From Streptomyces dangxiongensis (GTDB lineage Bacteria > Actinomycetota > Actinomycetes > Streptomycetales > Streptomycetaceae), in assembly GCF_003675325.1 (NCBI RefSeq), contig NZ_CP033073.1, positions 1,550,001 through 1,614,000 on the forward strand: a DNA stretch of 64,000 nucleotides. Direction: 5' to 3'. The notes below the pieces were generated by a model. It saw nothing but the letters and a program-made list of their open reading frames with translations, had not been told where the DNA came from and did no database searches. Shown here piece after piece: positions 17,900 through 26,268 of the stretch (within the stretch, counting starts at the first letter, position 1; each line of letters starts with the position of its first letter). Both the position numbers and the translations under genes were made by a program.

Positions 17900-19312
17900 C
17901 TAGGAGGATCTGAGTGCCGGGGCCGGTCCGTGGCTCCGGGTGCCGAGATGGTGGAAGAACAGGTTGAGCAGGACCGCGACGAGGGCGCCGGCACTGATGC
18001 CGGAGCCGAGCACGGTCCGCGCCCACGCCGGGAAGTCGGCGTAGAAGGTGGGTGCGGCCAGCGGGATGATGCCGGCGCCGAGTGCCACGGCCACGAGGAT
18101 GATGTTGGAGCTGTCGTCCAGGCCCGCCTCGGACAGCGTGCGGATGCCGCTGACGGCGATGGAGCCGAAGAGCACGATGCCCGCGCCGCCGAGGACCGGC
18201 ATGGGGACCAGGGAGACGACGGCGCCGAGGACCGGGAAGGCGCCGAGGACGATCAGGGTGCCGCCGGCGACGGCGACGACGTAGCGACTGCGTACCCGGG
18301 TGAGGGAGACGACGCCGACGTTCTGGGCGAAGGCGGAGGTCGGGAAGCCGCCGAAGACGGGGCCGAGCAGGGTGGCGATGCCGTCGGTGCGCAGACCGCG
18401 GGTGATGGTCCTGGCGTCGGCGCGGCGGTCGCAGATCTCGCCGAGGGCGAGCATGCCGGCGGAACTCTCGGTCATCAGCACCAGCATCACGATGCACAGG
18501 GAGAGGATGGCCGCGGGCTGGAACTCGGGGGCCCCGAAGGCGAACGGGGTGGGGAGGGCCGCGACGGGCGCGGACTGAAGGCCGCTGAAGTCGGCCATGC
18601 CGAAGGGGATCGCGGCGAGGGTGCCGACGAGCAGCCCGAACAGCAGGGCGACCTGTCGGACGAAGCCCCGGCCGAAGCGCTGGATCAGCAGGATGACTGC
18701 GAGGGTGAACCCGGCGAGCGCGAGGTGGCGCATGGCGCCGAAGTCGGCGGCGGTCGCGTCGCCGCCCTGTGCCCAGCTCACCGGGACGGGCATCAGGGTG
18801 ACGCCGATCAGGGTGATGACGACGCCGGTGACCAGGGGCGGGAAGAAGCGGAGCAGCCGGCCGAAGAAGGGGCCGAGGGCCAGGCAGAAGGCGCCGGCGA
18901 CCATCACCGCGCCGTAGATGGCGGGGAGTTGGTGTCCACGGCCGTTGGTCTCGGCGATGGCGAGGATGGGGGCGATGCCGGCGGAGGAGGCGGCGTTGAC
19001 GAAGGGCAGCCGGTTGCCGACGAGGCCCTTGACGCCGATGGTCTGGAGGATGGTCGCGAGGCCGGCGATGAGCAGGCTGGCGGCGATGAGCCGGGTGCGG
19101 GCCGCGATGTCGAGTCCGCAGGCCTGGCCGATGATGAGCGGAGGAGTGACCACGCCCGCGTACATCGCGGCGATGTGCTGGAGTGCGGCGGGGACGAGCC
19201 GCGTCGGGTGGAGTTTCTCGTCCACCGGGTGCACGGACGTGACGGCGTCCTCGGTGTGCACCGGCGGGGTGGAACACGGGGCTGTGGCGGGCCCCTTCGC
19301 AGGCTGTGCCAT
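17900..19312 (-). CDS. NCS2 nucleobase:cation symporter (second copy)
   Basis: 470 residues with the same motifs as the permease at 14809-16176: HPVDEKL, LQHIAAMYAGVVTPPLIIG, LMTESSAGMLALGEI, GFPTSAFAQNVGVVSLT. The N-terminus carries an extra Ser/Pro-rich tail before HPVDEKL. ATG 19312 has GGAGGGAAC upstream. The two permeases are clearly paralogous but differ throughout, so they may take different purines (for example urate and xanthine). It lies 69 bases upstream of the deaminase start. Confidence 0.88.
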   Translation of the reverse strand: MAQPAKGPATAPCSTPPVHTEDAVTSVHPVDEKLHPTRLVPAALQHIAAMYAGVVTPPLIIGQACGLDIAARTRLIAASLLIAGLATILQTIGVKGLVGNRLPFVNAASSAGIAPILAIAETNGRGHQLPAIYGAVMVAGAFCLALGPFFGRLLRFFPPLVTGVVITLIGVTLMPVPVSWAQGGDATAADFGAMRHLALAGFTLAVILLIQRFGRGFVRQVALLFGLLVGTLAAIPFGMADFSGLQSAPVAALPTPFAFGAPEFQPAAILSLCIVMLVLMTESSAGMLALGEICDRRADARTITRGLRTDGIATLLGPVFGGFPTSAFAQNVGVVSLTRVRSRYVVAVAGGTLIVLGAFPVLGAVVSLVPMPVLGGAGIVLFGSIAVSGIRTLSEAGLDDSSNIILVAVALGAGIIPLAAPTFYADFPAWARTVLGSGISAGALVAVLLNLFFHHLGTRSHGPAPALRSS

Positions 19313-19376
19313 TTCGTTCCCTCCGGTGTGGCGCGCCCCCGGCCGTGGTGGCGGGGGCGGGGGCGCGCGTCCCGCG

Positions 19377-20324
19377 TCAGAGGTTGGTCATGTCGACCGG
19401 GATCTTCGCCTCGCAGCCGTCCCGGAGGATGGTCGCCTCGATCAGGCCGTAGGGCCGGTCGGCGGCGAAGTAGACCTCGTTGTCGTTCTTGAGCCCGAAC
19501 GGCTCCAGGTCGACGAGGAAGTGGTGCTTGTTCGGCAGGGAGAAGCGCACTTCGTCGATCTCACTGCGGTTGTTGATGATGCGCGCGCCCATCTGGTACA
19601 GCGTCTGCTGCAGCGAGAGGGAGTAGGTCTCGGCGAAGGCCTGGAGCATGTGCTTCCTGACCTGCTCGTAGGATTTCTCCCAGTGGGGCGCCTTCTGCTC
19701 GTCGTCGGTCCAGTTGAACCGCCAGCGGCTGGAGACCTGGGTGGCCAGGATGCGGTCGTACGCCTCCTGGAGGGTGGTGTACTCGTCCTTGACGTAGCCC
19801 CAGAACTCGGAGTTGGTCGAGTTCATCACGACCAGGTCCTTCAGGCCGGAGATGACCTCCCAGCGCTCACCGTCGTAGGTGATCTGGGTGACGCGGGTCT
19901 CCTGGCCCTTGCGGACGAAGGAGTGCTTGACCTCGTCGGCGCCGATGAACCGGGAGTTGGCGTCGGAGTTCTCGATCCGCTCCCAGGCGTACTCCTCGAT
20001 CCGGATCCGCGCGCTCTTGATCGGCTCCTGGGTGGTGACGAAGTGGCGGGCGAGGTGGATGCCGAACTGCTCGGCGGACTCGATGCCGTACTCCTTGGCG
20101 AACGCGAACACCGTGTTCTTGGTGGTGTCGGTCGGCAGGACGTTGGCGTTGGAGCCGGAGTAGTGGACCTCCTCCATGTCGCCGCTCAGCGCGACCGACA
20201 CGTTGAGGTCCTTGATGTGATGGGTGGCGCCGTCCCGCGTGATCTTGACGACCCGGTTCTCGGCCTTGCCGTACTGGTTCTGTCCCAGGATGACAGGGCG
20301 GGCAGGGCGGGAATTGTCGGTCAT
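19377..20324 (-). CDS. Urate oxidase (factor-independent urate hydroxylase)
   Basis: 315 residues, the usual length for uricase. It oxidises urate to 5-hydroxyisourate and releases hydrogen peroxide. The sequence has the two tunnelling-fold repeats: ILGQNQYGKAENRVVKITR with THHIKDLNVSVAL at the front, then NVLPTDTTKNTVFAFAKE carrying the catalytic Thr, and NSTNSEFWGYVKDEYTTLQE in the second half. It ends FAADRPYGLIEATI. It is the third gene of uraD-uraH-uox with 4-base gaps, so it is co-transcribed from the promoter at 21303-21343. Confidence 0.95.
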   Translation of the reverse strand: MTDNSRPARPVILGQNQYGKAENRVVKITRDGATHHIKDLNVSVALSGDMEEVHYSGSNANVLPTDTTKNTVFAFAKEYGIESAEQFGIHLARHFVTTQEPIKSARIRIEEYAWERIENSDANSRFIGADEVKHSFVRKGQETRVTQITYDGERWEVISGLKDLVVMNSTNSEFWGYVKDEYTTLQEAYDRILATQVSSRWRFNWTDDEQKAPHWEKSYEQVRKHMLQAFAETYSLSLQQTLYQMGARIINNRSEIDEVRFSLPNKHHFLVDLEPFGLKNDNEVYFAADRPYGLIEATILRDGCEAKIPVDMTNL

Positions 20325-20328
20325 GTAG

Positions 20329-20736
20329 CTAGCTCCCTCGGTAAACGGAGTAGCCGAACGGGTTGAGCAGCAGCGGTACGTGGTAATGCTCGCCCGGTAC
20401 GACGGCGAACGTGATCGCCACCTCCGGGAAGAACACGCCGGGTCCGCTGTCCCGGTTCGCGGGGGCGTCCTGCTGCGCATCGGCTTGCTTCTTCGCGGAT
20501 TGCTCTTCGAAGTACGGCTCCACGGCGAAGTCGAGCCGTACGTGGGTCGTCCCCGCCGGCAGGGCCGGCAGGTCCTTGCACCGGCCGTCGGCGTCGGTCG
20601 CGGAGCCGCCGAGCGTCTGCCAGTCGGCTGCCGCGCCGCCGCGGGCGGCGAGCCGGACGGCGACGCCCTCGGCGGGGCGGCCGGCGGAGGTGTCCAGGAT
20701 GTGCGTGGACACGGAGGCGGTGGTGCTGGTGCTCAT
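20329..20736 (-). CDS. uraH: 5-hydroxyisourate hydrolase
   Basis: 135 residues of the transthyretin-like family. It opens 5-hydroxyisourate to OHCU. STHILDTSAGRPAEGVAVRL contains the conserved His. The C-terminus YHVPLLLNPFGYSVYRGS ends with the diagnostic YRGS tetrapeptide. An unusual polar insertion (EEQSAKKQADAQQDAPANRD) of about 20 residues sits between YF and the conserved FFPEVAITF strand. Only four bases separate it from uraD upstream and the uricase gene downstream. Confidence 0.93.
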   Translation of the reverse strand: MSTSTTASVSTHILDTSAGRPAEGVAVRLAARGGAAADWQTLGGSATDADGRCKDLPALPAGTTHVRLDFAVEPYFEEQSAKKQADAQQDAPANRDSGPGVFFPEVAITFAVVPGEHYHVPLLLNPFGYSVYRGS

Positions 20737-20740
20737 GGTG

Positions 20741-21253
20741 TCAGGCGTCCTCTTCGACGAGTCGGGCCAGTCGGATGCGGTTGATCTTCCCCAGCTCGGT
20801 GCGGACGATCTCCCGTTCCTGTTCCGGCGCGTTGCCGATGCGCTCCTTGACCGCGTCGCGCATCTGCTCGGCGGTCCGGCCGGTGGCGCAGATGAGGAAG
20901 ACGTGGCCGAACTTCTCCTGGTAGGCCAGGTTGAGTTCGAGCAGCTCCGCCTTCAGTTCGGCGGAGGCGCCGGCCATGCCGCGCTGTTCGCGGGCGGAGG
21001 TCGGGTCGCCGGGGCGGGGGCGTCCGATCGGCGGGTGCCCGGCCATCGCCTCTTCCAGGTCCGCGGTGGTCAGCTCGGCCATGGCGGCGTCGCCGACGGT
21101 GCGGAGGTCCTCCGCGGTGGCGTAGGGACGGGCGGCGGTCAGGCGCCGGGCCCACTCGGTGGAGGCGCACACCTCGTGGAGGGCGGCGAGGGCATCCGGC
21201 TCCTCCAGGGCGTTGAACCGGGCCAGGCCCGGGGGCGTGGAAGTCGACGTCAC
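20741..21253 (-). CDS. uraD: OHCU decarboxylase
   Basis: 170 residues. It decarboxylates 2-oxo-4-hydroxy-4-carboxy-5-ureidoimidazoline to S-allantoin. The family signature is present: FNALEEPDALAALHEVCAS, AGHPPIGRP (the catalytic His in HPxIG), REQRGMAGAS, then LAYQEKFGHVFLICATGRT. GTG 21251-21253 is preferred because GGAGG lies at the right distance. GTG 21271 in the same frame has no such site. It is the first gene of the urate operon. Confidence 0.9.
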   Translation of the reverse strand: MTSTSTPPGLARFNALEEPDALAALHEVCASTEWARRLTAARPYATAEDLRTVGDAAMAELTTADLEEAMAGHPPIGRPRPGDPTSAREQRGMAGASAELKAELLELNLAYQEKFGHVFLICATGRTAEQMRDAVKERIGNAPEQEREIVRTELGKINRIRLARLVEEDA

Positions 21254-21302
21254 GGGAGCCTCCGTGGCCACGATGGGCCGTCGTGCTGAACGGGCTGCCG
21301 AT

Positions 21303-21343
21303 AGCTAACGCCCTCGGAAACATCACGTCAACACTTTGTTGAA
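21303..21343 (-). promoter_or_regulatory. Promoter and operator of the urate operon
   Basis: The perfect palindrome TCAACA-CTT-TGTTGA lies at 21329-21343. On the minus strand its right half runs into a -35 TTGACG (21327-21332). A -10 element follows as TTAGCT 17 bases on, or TAGCTA 18 bases on. Repressor binding would block the -35. The catalase promoter at 24049-24088 has the same palindrome in the same position. Confidence 0.7.
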
Positions 21344-21404
21344 AATTCCGCGTAACAAGAGAGGACCGGGACCGGGCTGCGCGTCGGCCCCCGTCCCCGG
21401 CCCC

Positions 21405-21767
21405 TCAGACGCCCTTCTCCCGGTTGAGGTAGTTGTAGACGGTGAAGCGGCTGACGCCGAGCGCGCCGGCCACCGTCTCCACGCCGTGCCGCACGGCGAA
21501 CGCGCCGCGCGCCTCCAGGATCCGTACGACCTCCTGCTTGGCCTTGCGGTCCAGTTCGGCCAGCGGCCGGCCCTGTCTGCGCTCCATGGCGGCGAGGATG
21601 TGGTCGAGGGAGTCGGCGAGCTGGGGCAGGCGCACGGCGACGATGTCGGCGCCCTGCCAGGCGAGGACGACGTCGTCGGGGCCGGCCTCGTCGGGCGGGA
21701 GCATCTCCCCGCCCATGGCGTCGACCAGCGGTTTCACGGCCGCGATGAAGGGCTCGTCCCCGGTCAC
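21405..21767 (-). CDS. YheO/DauR-type helix-turn-helix regulator
   Basis: 120 residues from GTG 21767 with GGAGGG upstream. The C-terminal half is a DauR-like HTH: LDRKAKQEVVRILEARGAFAVRHGVETVAGALGVSRFTVYNYLN. The N-terminal half is a short variant of the YheO PAS-like domain (VVLAWQGADIVAVRLPQLADSLDHILAAME). Its place directly upstream of uraD-uraH-uox makes it a candidate local regulator of the urate genes. Its start overlaps the stop of the small upstream gene by four bases. Confidence 0.82.
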   Translation of the reverse strand: MTGDEPFIAAVKPLVDAMGGEMLPPDEAGPDDVVLAWQGADIVAVRLPQLADSLDHILAAMERRQGRPLAELDRKAKQEVVRILEARGAFAVRHGVETVAGALGVSRFTVYNYLNREKGV

Positions 21768-22027
21768 CTACCCTCCTCCCCGATCTCGTCGTCGACCACG
21801 TTGACCTGGAGGGAGACCCGGGTCGCGCCGGCCTGGAGGGACTTGCGCAGCAGCGCGTCCACCGCGGTGAGCACGCGGTCGGCCCCGCCCTCGGCCGTGT
21901 TGCCGAACGGGCCGACGTCGACGGCGTCCAGCCCGGCCGTCTCGATGACCTCCCGCGCCACCAGGGCGTGCGCGGGCGCCTCGTCCAGGTCGAAGGGTTC
22001 GGTCGTGAACTCCACTCTCAATCGCAC
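21764..22027 (-). CDS. Small MTH1187/YkoF-like protein
   Basis: 87 residues from GTG 22027. The alternating strands and helices (LRVEFTTEPF, ALVAREVIETAGLDAVDVGPFGNTAEGGADRVLTAVDALLRKSLQAGATRVSLQVNVV) resemble the small ferredoxin-like thiamine-binding MTH1187/YkoF family. The identification is by pattern only. It overlaps the YheO-type regulator gene by four bases (GTGA), so the two are made together. The N-terminal strand and final VSLQVNVV are the best conserved-looking parts. Confidence 0.6.
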   Translation of the reverse strand: MRLRVEFTTEPFDLDEAPAHALVAREVIETAGLDAVDVGPFGNTAEGGADRVLTAVDALLRKSLQAGATRVSLQVNVVDDEIGEEGR

Positions 22028-22091
22028 GGGCTCAACCTAACGCGCGGGGCGGTTCCTGGGCAGCCCGGCCGGACTCCGCGGCCGGCCCCCC

Positions 22092-22156
22092 TTGACAAGG
22101 GGCGACACACGACGGCAATCTTCCATTACACAGAAACAAACTTCCGTAATACGGAA
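22092..22156 (+). promoter_or_regulatory. Promoter and palindromic operator before hyi
   Basis: A -35 TTGACA at 22092-22097 is followed 18 bases later by CAATCT (22116-22121) as a possible -10. Downstream lies the perfect 15-base palindrome TTCCGTA-A-TACGGAA (22142-22156), and a weaker copy starts with TTCCATTACA at 22121. The palindrome is downstream of the likely transcription start, as expected for a roadblock-type repressor site. A close match lies upstream of gcl at 28477-28491. Confidence 0.65.
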
Positions 22157-22185
22157 TAGCAACCACGGAAGGGAGCGCGGCCCGA

Positions 22186-23058
22186 ATGCCAGGTTCCGAG
22201 TGGAGCACCACCACAGACCAGCGCTTCAACGTCAACCTGTCGATCCTCTTCACGGAACTCCCGCTCCTGGAGCGCCCCGCGGCAGCCGCCGCGGCGGGCT
22301 TCTCCGCGGTCGAGCTGTGGTGGCCCTGGATCGACTCCCCCACCCCCGAGCGGTCCGAACCGGACGCCCTGAAGAAGGCGATCGAGGACGCGGGCGTACG
22401 GCTCACGGGGCTGAACTTCTACGCCGGACAACTGCCCGGCCCGGATCGTGGCGCCCTGTCGGTGCCCGGCGAGGAGTCGGACAGGTTCCGCGCCAACATC
22501 GACGTGGCGGCCGACTTCGCCGCCTCCCTGGGCTGCGAGGCGCTCAACGCGCTGTACGGCAACCGCGTCGAGGGCGTGGACCCGGCCGAGCAGGACGCGC
22601 TCGCCCTGGAGAACCTGGTCCTGGCGGCCCGGGCCGCCCACCGCGTCGGTGCGATCCTGCTGATCGAGGCCCTCAACAAGCCCGAGTCGCCGCGGTACCC
22701 GCTGGTGTCGGCGCCGGCCGCGGTCGCCGTCGTCGACAGGGTGAACGCGGCGACGGGCCTCGGCAACGCGAAGTTCCTCATGGACCTGTACCACCTGTCC
22801 ATGAACGGCGAGGACCTGCCGGCGGTCATCGACCGGTACGCGGCGAGGACCGGGCACGTGCAGATCGCCGACAACCCCGGCCGCGGCGCCCCCGGCACGG
22901 GTTCGCTCCCGCTGGCGGAGCTGCTCGACCGGCTGGGGAAGGCCGGTTACGACGGCTGGGTCGGCCTGGAGTACAAGCCCGGCGACCGCCCGAGCGCCGA
23001 GGCCTTCGAGTGGCTCCCGCGCCCGGCGCGCCGAACCCCCGACCTTGCAGAGCAGTGA
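22186..23058 (+). CDS. hyi: Hydroxypyruvate isomerase
   Basis: 290 residues of the xylose isomerase-like TIM barrel family. It interconverts hydroxypyruvate and tartronate semialdehyde in glyoxylate use. FNVNLSILFTELPLLERPAAAAAAGFSAVELWWPW, the metal ligand Glu in LLIEALNK, and MDLYHLSMNGED and HVQIADNPGRGAPGTGSLP are the conserved blocks of Hyi. ATG 22186 has GGAAGGGAG upstream. It is followed 16 bases later by glxR, so the two form an operon. Confidence 0.92.
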   Translation: MPGSEWSTTTDQRFNVNLSILFTELPLLERPAAAAAAGFSAVELWWPWIDSPTPERSEPDALKKAIEDAGVRLTGLNFYAGQLPGPDRGALSVPGEESDRFRANIDVAADFAASLGCEALNALYGNRVEGVDPAEQDALALENLVLAARAAHRVGAILLIEALNKPESPRYPLVSAPAAVAVVDRVNAATGLGNAKFLMDLYHLSMNGEDLPAVIDRYAARTGHVQIADNPGRGAPGTGSLPLAELLDRLGKAGYDGWVGLEYKPGDRPSAEAFEWLPRPARRTPDLAEQ

Positions 23059-23074
23059 GAGAGGCACCCCGAAG

Positions 23075-23965
23075 ATGAGCAACCTCCCCAAGATCGCGTG
23101 GATCGGCCTCGGCATCATGGGCTCCCCCATGGCCGAGAACCTGATCAAGGCGGGCTACCAGGTCACCGGCTACACCCTGGAGCAGGACAAGCTGGACCGC
23201 CTGGCCGCCGCCGGCGGCACCGCCGCCCCCTCGATCGCCGAGGCCGTGCGCGAGGCCGACGTGGTGATCACGATGGTGCCCGCGTCCCCGCAGGTCGAGG
23301 CCATCGCCTACGGTCCGGACGGCATCCTGGAGAACGCTCGGCGGGGCACCCTGCTGATCGACATGTCGTCCATCACCCCGCAGACCTCCGTCGACCTGGC
23401 GAAGGCCGCCGAGGACAAGGGCATCCGGGTGCTGGACGCGCCGGTGTCCGGTGGCGAGGCAGGCGCCGTCGAGGCCGTGCTGTCCATCATGGCCGGCGGC
23501 CGGCAGGCCGACTTCGACGAGGCCAGGCCGGTGTTCGAGGCGCTCGGCAGGACGATCGTGCTGTGCGGCCCGCACGGCTCCGGCCAGACCGTGAAGGCCG
23601 CCAACCAGCTCATCGTCGCCGTGAACATCCAGGCGTGCGCCGAGGCCGTGGTCTTCCTGGAGAAGTCGGGCGTGGACCTGAAGGCCGCGCTGGACGTCCT
23701 CAACGGCGGCCTGGCGGGCTCCACCGTGCTGACGCGGAAGAAGGACAACTTCCTCGCCCGCGACTTCGAGCCCGGGTTCCGTATCGACCTGCACCACAAG
23801 GACATGGGCATCGTCACCGAGGCCGCCCGCACCGTCGGCGCGGCCCTGCCGGTCGGCGCCGTGGTCGCCCAGTTGGTCGCGTCGCTGCGCGCCCAGGGCG
23901 ACGGCGGCCTGGACCACTCGGCCCTGCTGCGGGCCGTGGAGCGCCTGTCCGGCGCCCAGGTCTGA
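23075..23965 (+). CDS. glxR: 2-hydroxy-3-oxopropionate (tartronate semialdehyde) reductase
   Basis: 296 residues of the beta-hydroxyacid dehydrogenase family. It reduces tartronate semialdehyde to D-glycerate with NAD(P)H. The Rossmann motif is IGLGIMGSPMAENLIKAG at the start. The substrate motif DAPVSGGEAGAVEAVLSIMAGG follows, and the catalytic lysine lies in GSGQTVKAANQLIVA. The C-terminal GFRIDLHHKDMGIV is typical. The start ATG 23075 is set by the conserved N-terminus. It is second in the hyi-glxR unit. Confidence 0.93.
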   Translation: MSNLPKIAWIGLGIMGSPMAENLIKAGYQVTGYTLEQDKLDRLAAAGGTAAPSIAEAVREADVVITMVPASPQVEAIAYGPDGILENARRGTLLIDMSSITPQTSVDLAKAAEDKGIRVLDAPVSGGEAGAVEAVLSIMAGGRQADFDEARPVFEALGRTIVLCGPHGSGQTVKAANQLIVAVNIQACAEAVVFLEKSGVDLKAALDVLNGGLAGSTVLTRKKDNFLARDFEPGFRIDLHHKDMGIVTEAARTVGAALPVGAVVAQLVASLRAQGDGGLDHSALLRAVERLSGAQV

Positions 23966-24048
23966 CCGGCCGCACGAGACTTCCGGGCCGCGGTGCCGCC
24001 GACACCTGTCCTGTCGCGCCCAGGCGGTACCGCGGCCCGGAATCAACT

Positions 24049-24088
24049 TCAACAAACTGTTGACGCTTAGATGTCCCACTTCTAGGCT
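24049..24088 (+). promoter_or_regulatory. Promoter and operator of the catalase gene
   Basis: The palindrome TCAACA-AAC-TGTTGA (24049-24063) overlaps the -35 TTGACG (24060-24065). A 17-base spacer leads to the -10 TAGGCT (24083-24088). The half-sites and their position relative to the -35 are the same as at the urate operon promoter, which points to one shared regulator. Confidence 0.7.
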
Positions 24089-24153
24089 CCACCGAGCGGA
24101 AGAAGATTTCCGCTGCCACCCGCACGGAAGTGCCACCGCACGGAAGGTCCCCG

Positions 24154-25617
24154 ATGTCCAAGCGCGTGCTGACGACAGAGTCCGGCGCCCCGGTCGCCGA
24201 CAACCAGAACTCCGCCTCCGCCGGCGTAGGCGGCCCGCTCCTGATCCAGGACCAGCACCTGCTGGAGAAACTCGCGCGCTTCAACCGCGAGCGCATCCCG
24301 GAGCGTGTGGTGCACGCCCGTGGCTCCGGCGCCTACGGCCACTTCGAGGTGACGGACGACGTCACCGGCTTCACCCACGCCGACTTCCTCGGCGCCGCCG
24401 GCAAGCGCACCGAGGTCTTCGTGCGCTTCTCCACGGTCGCCGACTCCCTCGGCGGTGCGGACGCCGTCCGTGACCCGCGCGGCTTCGCCGTGAAGTTCTA
24501 CACCGAGGAGGGCAACTACGACCTCGTCGGCAACAACACCCCGGTGTTCTTCATCAAGGACCCGATCAAGTTCCCGGACTTCATCCACTCGCAGAAGCGG
24601 GACCCGTTCACCGGCCGGCAGGAACCCGACAACGTCTGGGACTTCTGGGCCCACTCCCCCGAGGCCACGCACCAGGTGACCTGGCTGATGGGCGACCGCG
24701 GCATCCCGGCGTCGTACCGCCACATGGACGGTTTCGGCTCGCACACCTACCAGTGGACGAACGCCGCGGGCGAGGCCTTCTTCGTCAAGTACCACTTCAA
24801 GACGAACCAGGGCATCCGCTGCCTGTCCGCCGAGCAGGCCCGCGAGATCGCGGGCCAGGACCCCAACTCCCACCAGACGGACCTGCTCCAGGCCATCGAG
24901 CGGGGCGTGCACCCGTCCTGGACCCTCTACGTGCAGCTCATGCCGGCGGCCGAGGCGGCCGACTACCGCTTCAACCCGTTCGACCTGACCAAGGTCTGGC
25001 CGCACCGTGACCACCCGCTCCAGCGCGTGGGCCGCCTGGTCCTCGACCGCAACCCGGACAACGTGTTCGCCGAGGTCGAGCAGGCCGCGTTCTCCCCGAA
25101 CAACTTCGTGCCCGGCATCGGCCCCTCCCCGGACAAGATGCTCCAGGGCCGCCTGTTCGCCTACGCCGACGCCCACCGCTACCGCCTCGGCGTCAACCAC
25201 ACCCTGCTCCCCGTGAACGCCCCGAAGGCGGTCCCGGGCGGCGCCCTGAACCACGGCCGCGACGGCCTCATGGCCCTCAACCCCCAGGGCCGGTACGCCA
25301 AGAACTACGAGCCGAACTCCTACGACGGCCCGGCCGAGACCGGCCGCCCGCTGTCGGCCCCCCTCGCGGTCCACGGGCACACGGGCACCCACGAGGCCCC
25401 CCTGCACACCAAGGACGACGACTTCTTCCAGGCGGGCGAGCTGTACCGCCTGATGTCGCAGGAGGAGAAGTCCCGCCTGATCGCGAACATCGCCGGCGGC
25501 CTCTCGCAGGTCTCCCGCGACGACGTGATCGAGAAGAACCTGACCCACTTCCACGCGGCCGACCCCGGGTACGGCAAGCGCGTGGAGGAGGCGGTACGCG
25601 CCCTGCGCGAGGACTGA
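24154..25617 (+). CDS. katA: Monofunctional heme catalase
   Basis: 487 residues, typical of small-subunit clade 3 catalases. The active-site block [18 protein letters not shown] contains the catalytic His. The NADPH/heme-side blocks [11 protein letters not shown] and [31 protein letters not shown] and the proximal heme-ligand region [15 protein letters not shown] (Tyr ligand) are present. It removes hydrogen peroxide. Start ATG 24154 follows GGAAGG. Its promoter shares an operator with the urate operon, whose uricase makes peroxide, which suggests a protective role during urate oxidation. Confidence 0.95.
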   Translation: MSKRVLTTESGAPVADNQNSASAGVGGPLLIQDQHLLEKLARFNRERIPERVVHARGSGAYGHFEVTDDVTGFTHADFLGAAGKRTEVFVRFSTVADSLGGADAVRDPRGFAVKFYTEEGNYDLVGNNTPVFFIKDPIKFPDFIHSQKRDPFTGRQEPDNVWDFWAHSPEATHQVTWLMGDRGIPASYRHMDGFGSHTYQWTNAAGEAFFVKYHFKTNQGIRCLSAEQAREIAGQDPNSHQTDLLQAIERGVHPSWTLYVQLMPAAEAADYRFNPFDLTKVWPHRDHPLQRVGRLVLDRNPDNVFAEVEQAAFSPNNFVPGIGPSPDKMLQGRLFAYADAHRYRLGVNHTLLPVNAPKAVPGGALNHGRDGLMALNPQGRYAKNYEPNSYDGPAETGRPLSAPLAVHGHTGTHEAPLHTKDDDFFQAGELYRLMSQEEKSRLIANIAGGLSQVSRDDVIEKNLTHFHAADPGYGKRVEEAVRALRED

Positions 25618-26034
25618 CCCGAGGAACAACCGAGCAGCGTACGGGATCTGACGGGAGGTCATAATCCCGCACGCGGCCCGCGCAGCACGCCGGACGGGCC
25701 CTGATGAGGGGTGGTCGCCGGCACGTGGCGCGGGCAGGGCGAGGACCGCGGTGGCGTGCGAGCCAGTGCGGTGGTGAAGGACCGGACTCCCTTCTCGACC
25801 AGAGGGAGGGGCGTCCGGCTCCGTCGCTCCCACCGCGGTCCCACCCAGTCCCGTCAGCGGGGCCCTCCCACCCCGTCCGGCGGCGCGAACGACCTGTCGC
25901 GCCCAGCCTCGCGCCGTCGGACGGTCACCACACGGCGCCCGCAGCGCCCCCTGGCCGGGGGGCGCTTTCGCGTGTTCCCGGCGGCCCGGCCGGCCCGGGG
26001 TGCGCGGGCGCCGGTTCCGCAGCACGCTGAAGCC
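25618..26034. other. Intergenic stretch after the catalase gene
   Basis: 417 bases without a convincing gene. Short open frames here lack ribosome binding sites. The only clear structure is the hairpin at 25943-25966, described separately. An AATCCCG near 25665 pairs weakly with an upstream GGGAT. Confidence 0.4.
25943..25966 (+). terminator. Hairpin with T-rich tail
   Basis: Arms AGCGCCCCC (25943-25951) and GGGGGCGCT (25958-25966) surround a 6-base loop, followed by TTCGCG. It could end catalase transcription about 330 bases downstream of the stop codon. Confidence 0.5.
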
Positions 26035-26268
26035 ATGGGCGATCCGACGCAGTACCCGCACATCGTGGTCCATCCGCCGGCCCTCGACGGCTCCCGGCGC
26101 GTCACCGAGGGGGACGTCATCCTCGGGATCGCGTCCCACCTGGACGACGTCGTGGAGATCCTGCGGCTCACCGACCTCGACCGCGTCGAGGTGGAGGAGA
26201 GCGATCTCATCGAGTGGCAGGGCGGGGGGCCGGACGACTGGCCCGGGCTGTCGGAGCACGAGCTGTAG
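26035..26268 (+). CDS. Small conserved acidic protein
   Basis: 77 residues from ATG 26035. The sequence GDPTQYPHIVVHPPALDG, RRVTEGDVILGIASHLDDVVEILRLTDLDRVEVEESDLIEWQGGGPDDW is rich in Asp and Glu. It has the look of a small cytoplasmic Streptomyces protein. I do not recognise a family. No clear ribosome binding site precedes it, so it may be leaderless or weakly translated. Confidence 0.6.
   Translation: MGDPTQYPHIVVHPPALDGSRRVTEGDVILGIASHLDDVVEILRLTDLDRVEVEESDLIEWQGGGPDDWPGLSEHEL

Noticed and set aside
16274..19492. A plus-strand open frame of over 1000 codons covering the permease-deaminase region
   Set aside because: It is antisense to three genes with clear families. Its sequence is glycine/aspartate/arginine repeats without domains, an effect of third-position GC.
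24082..26259. A 725-codon minus-strand frame over the catalase gene
   Set aside because: It is the complement of catalase with no recognisable domain.
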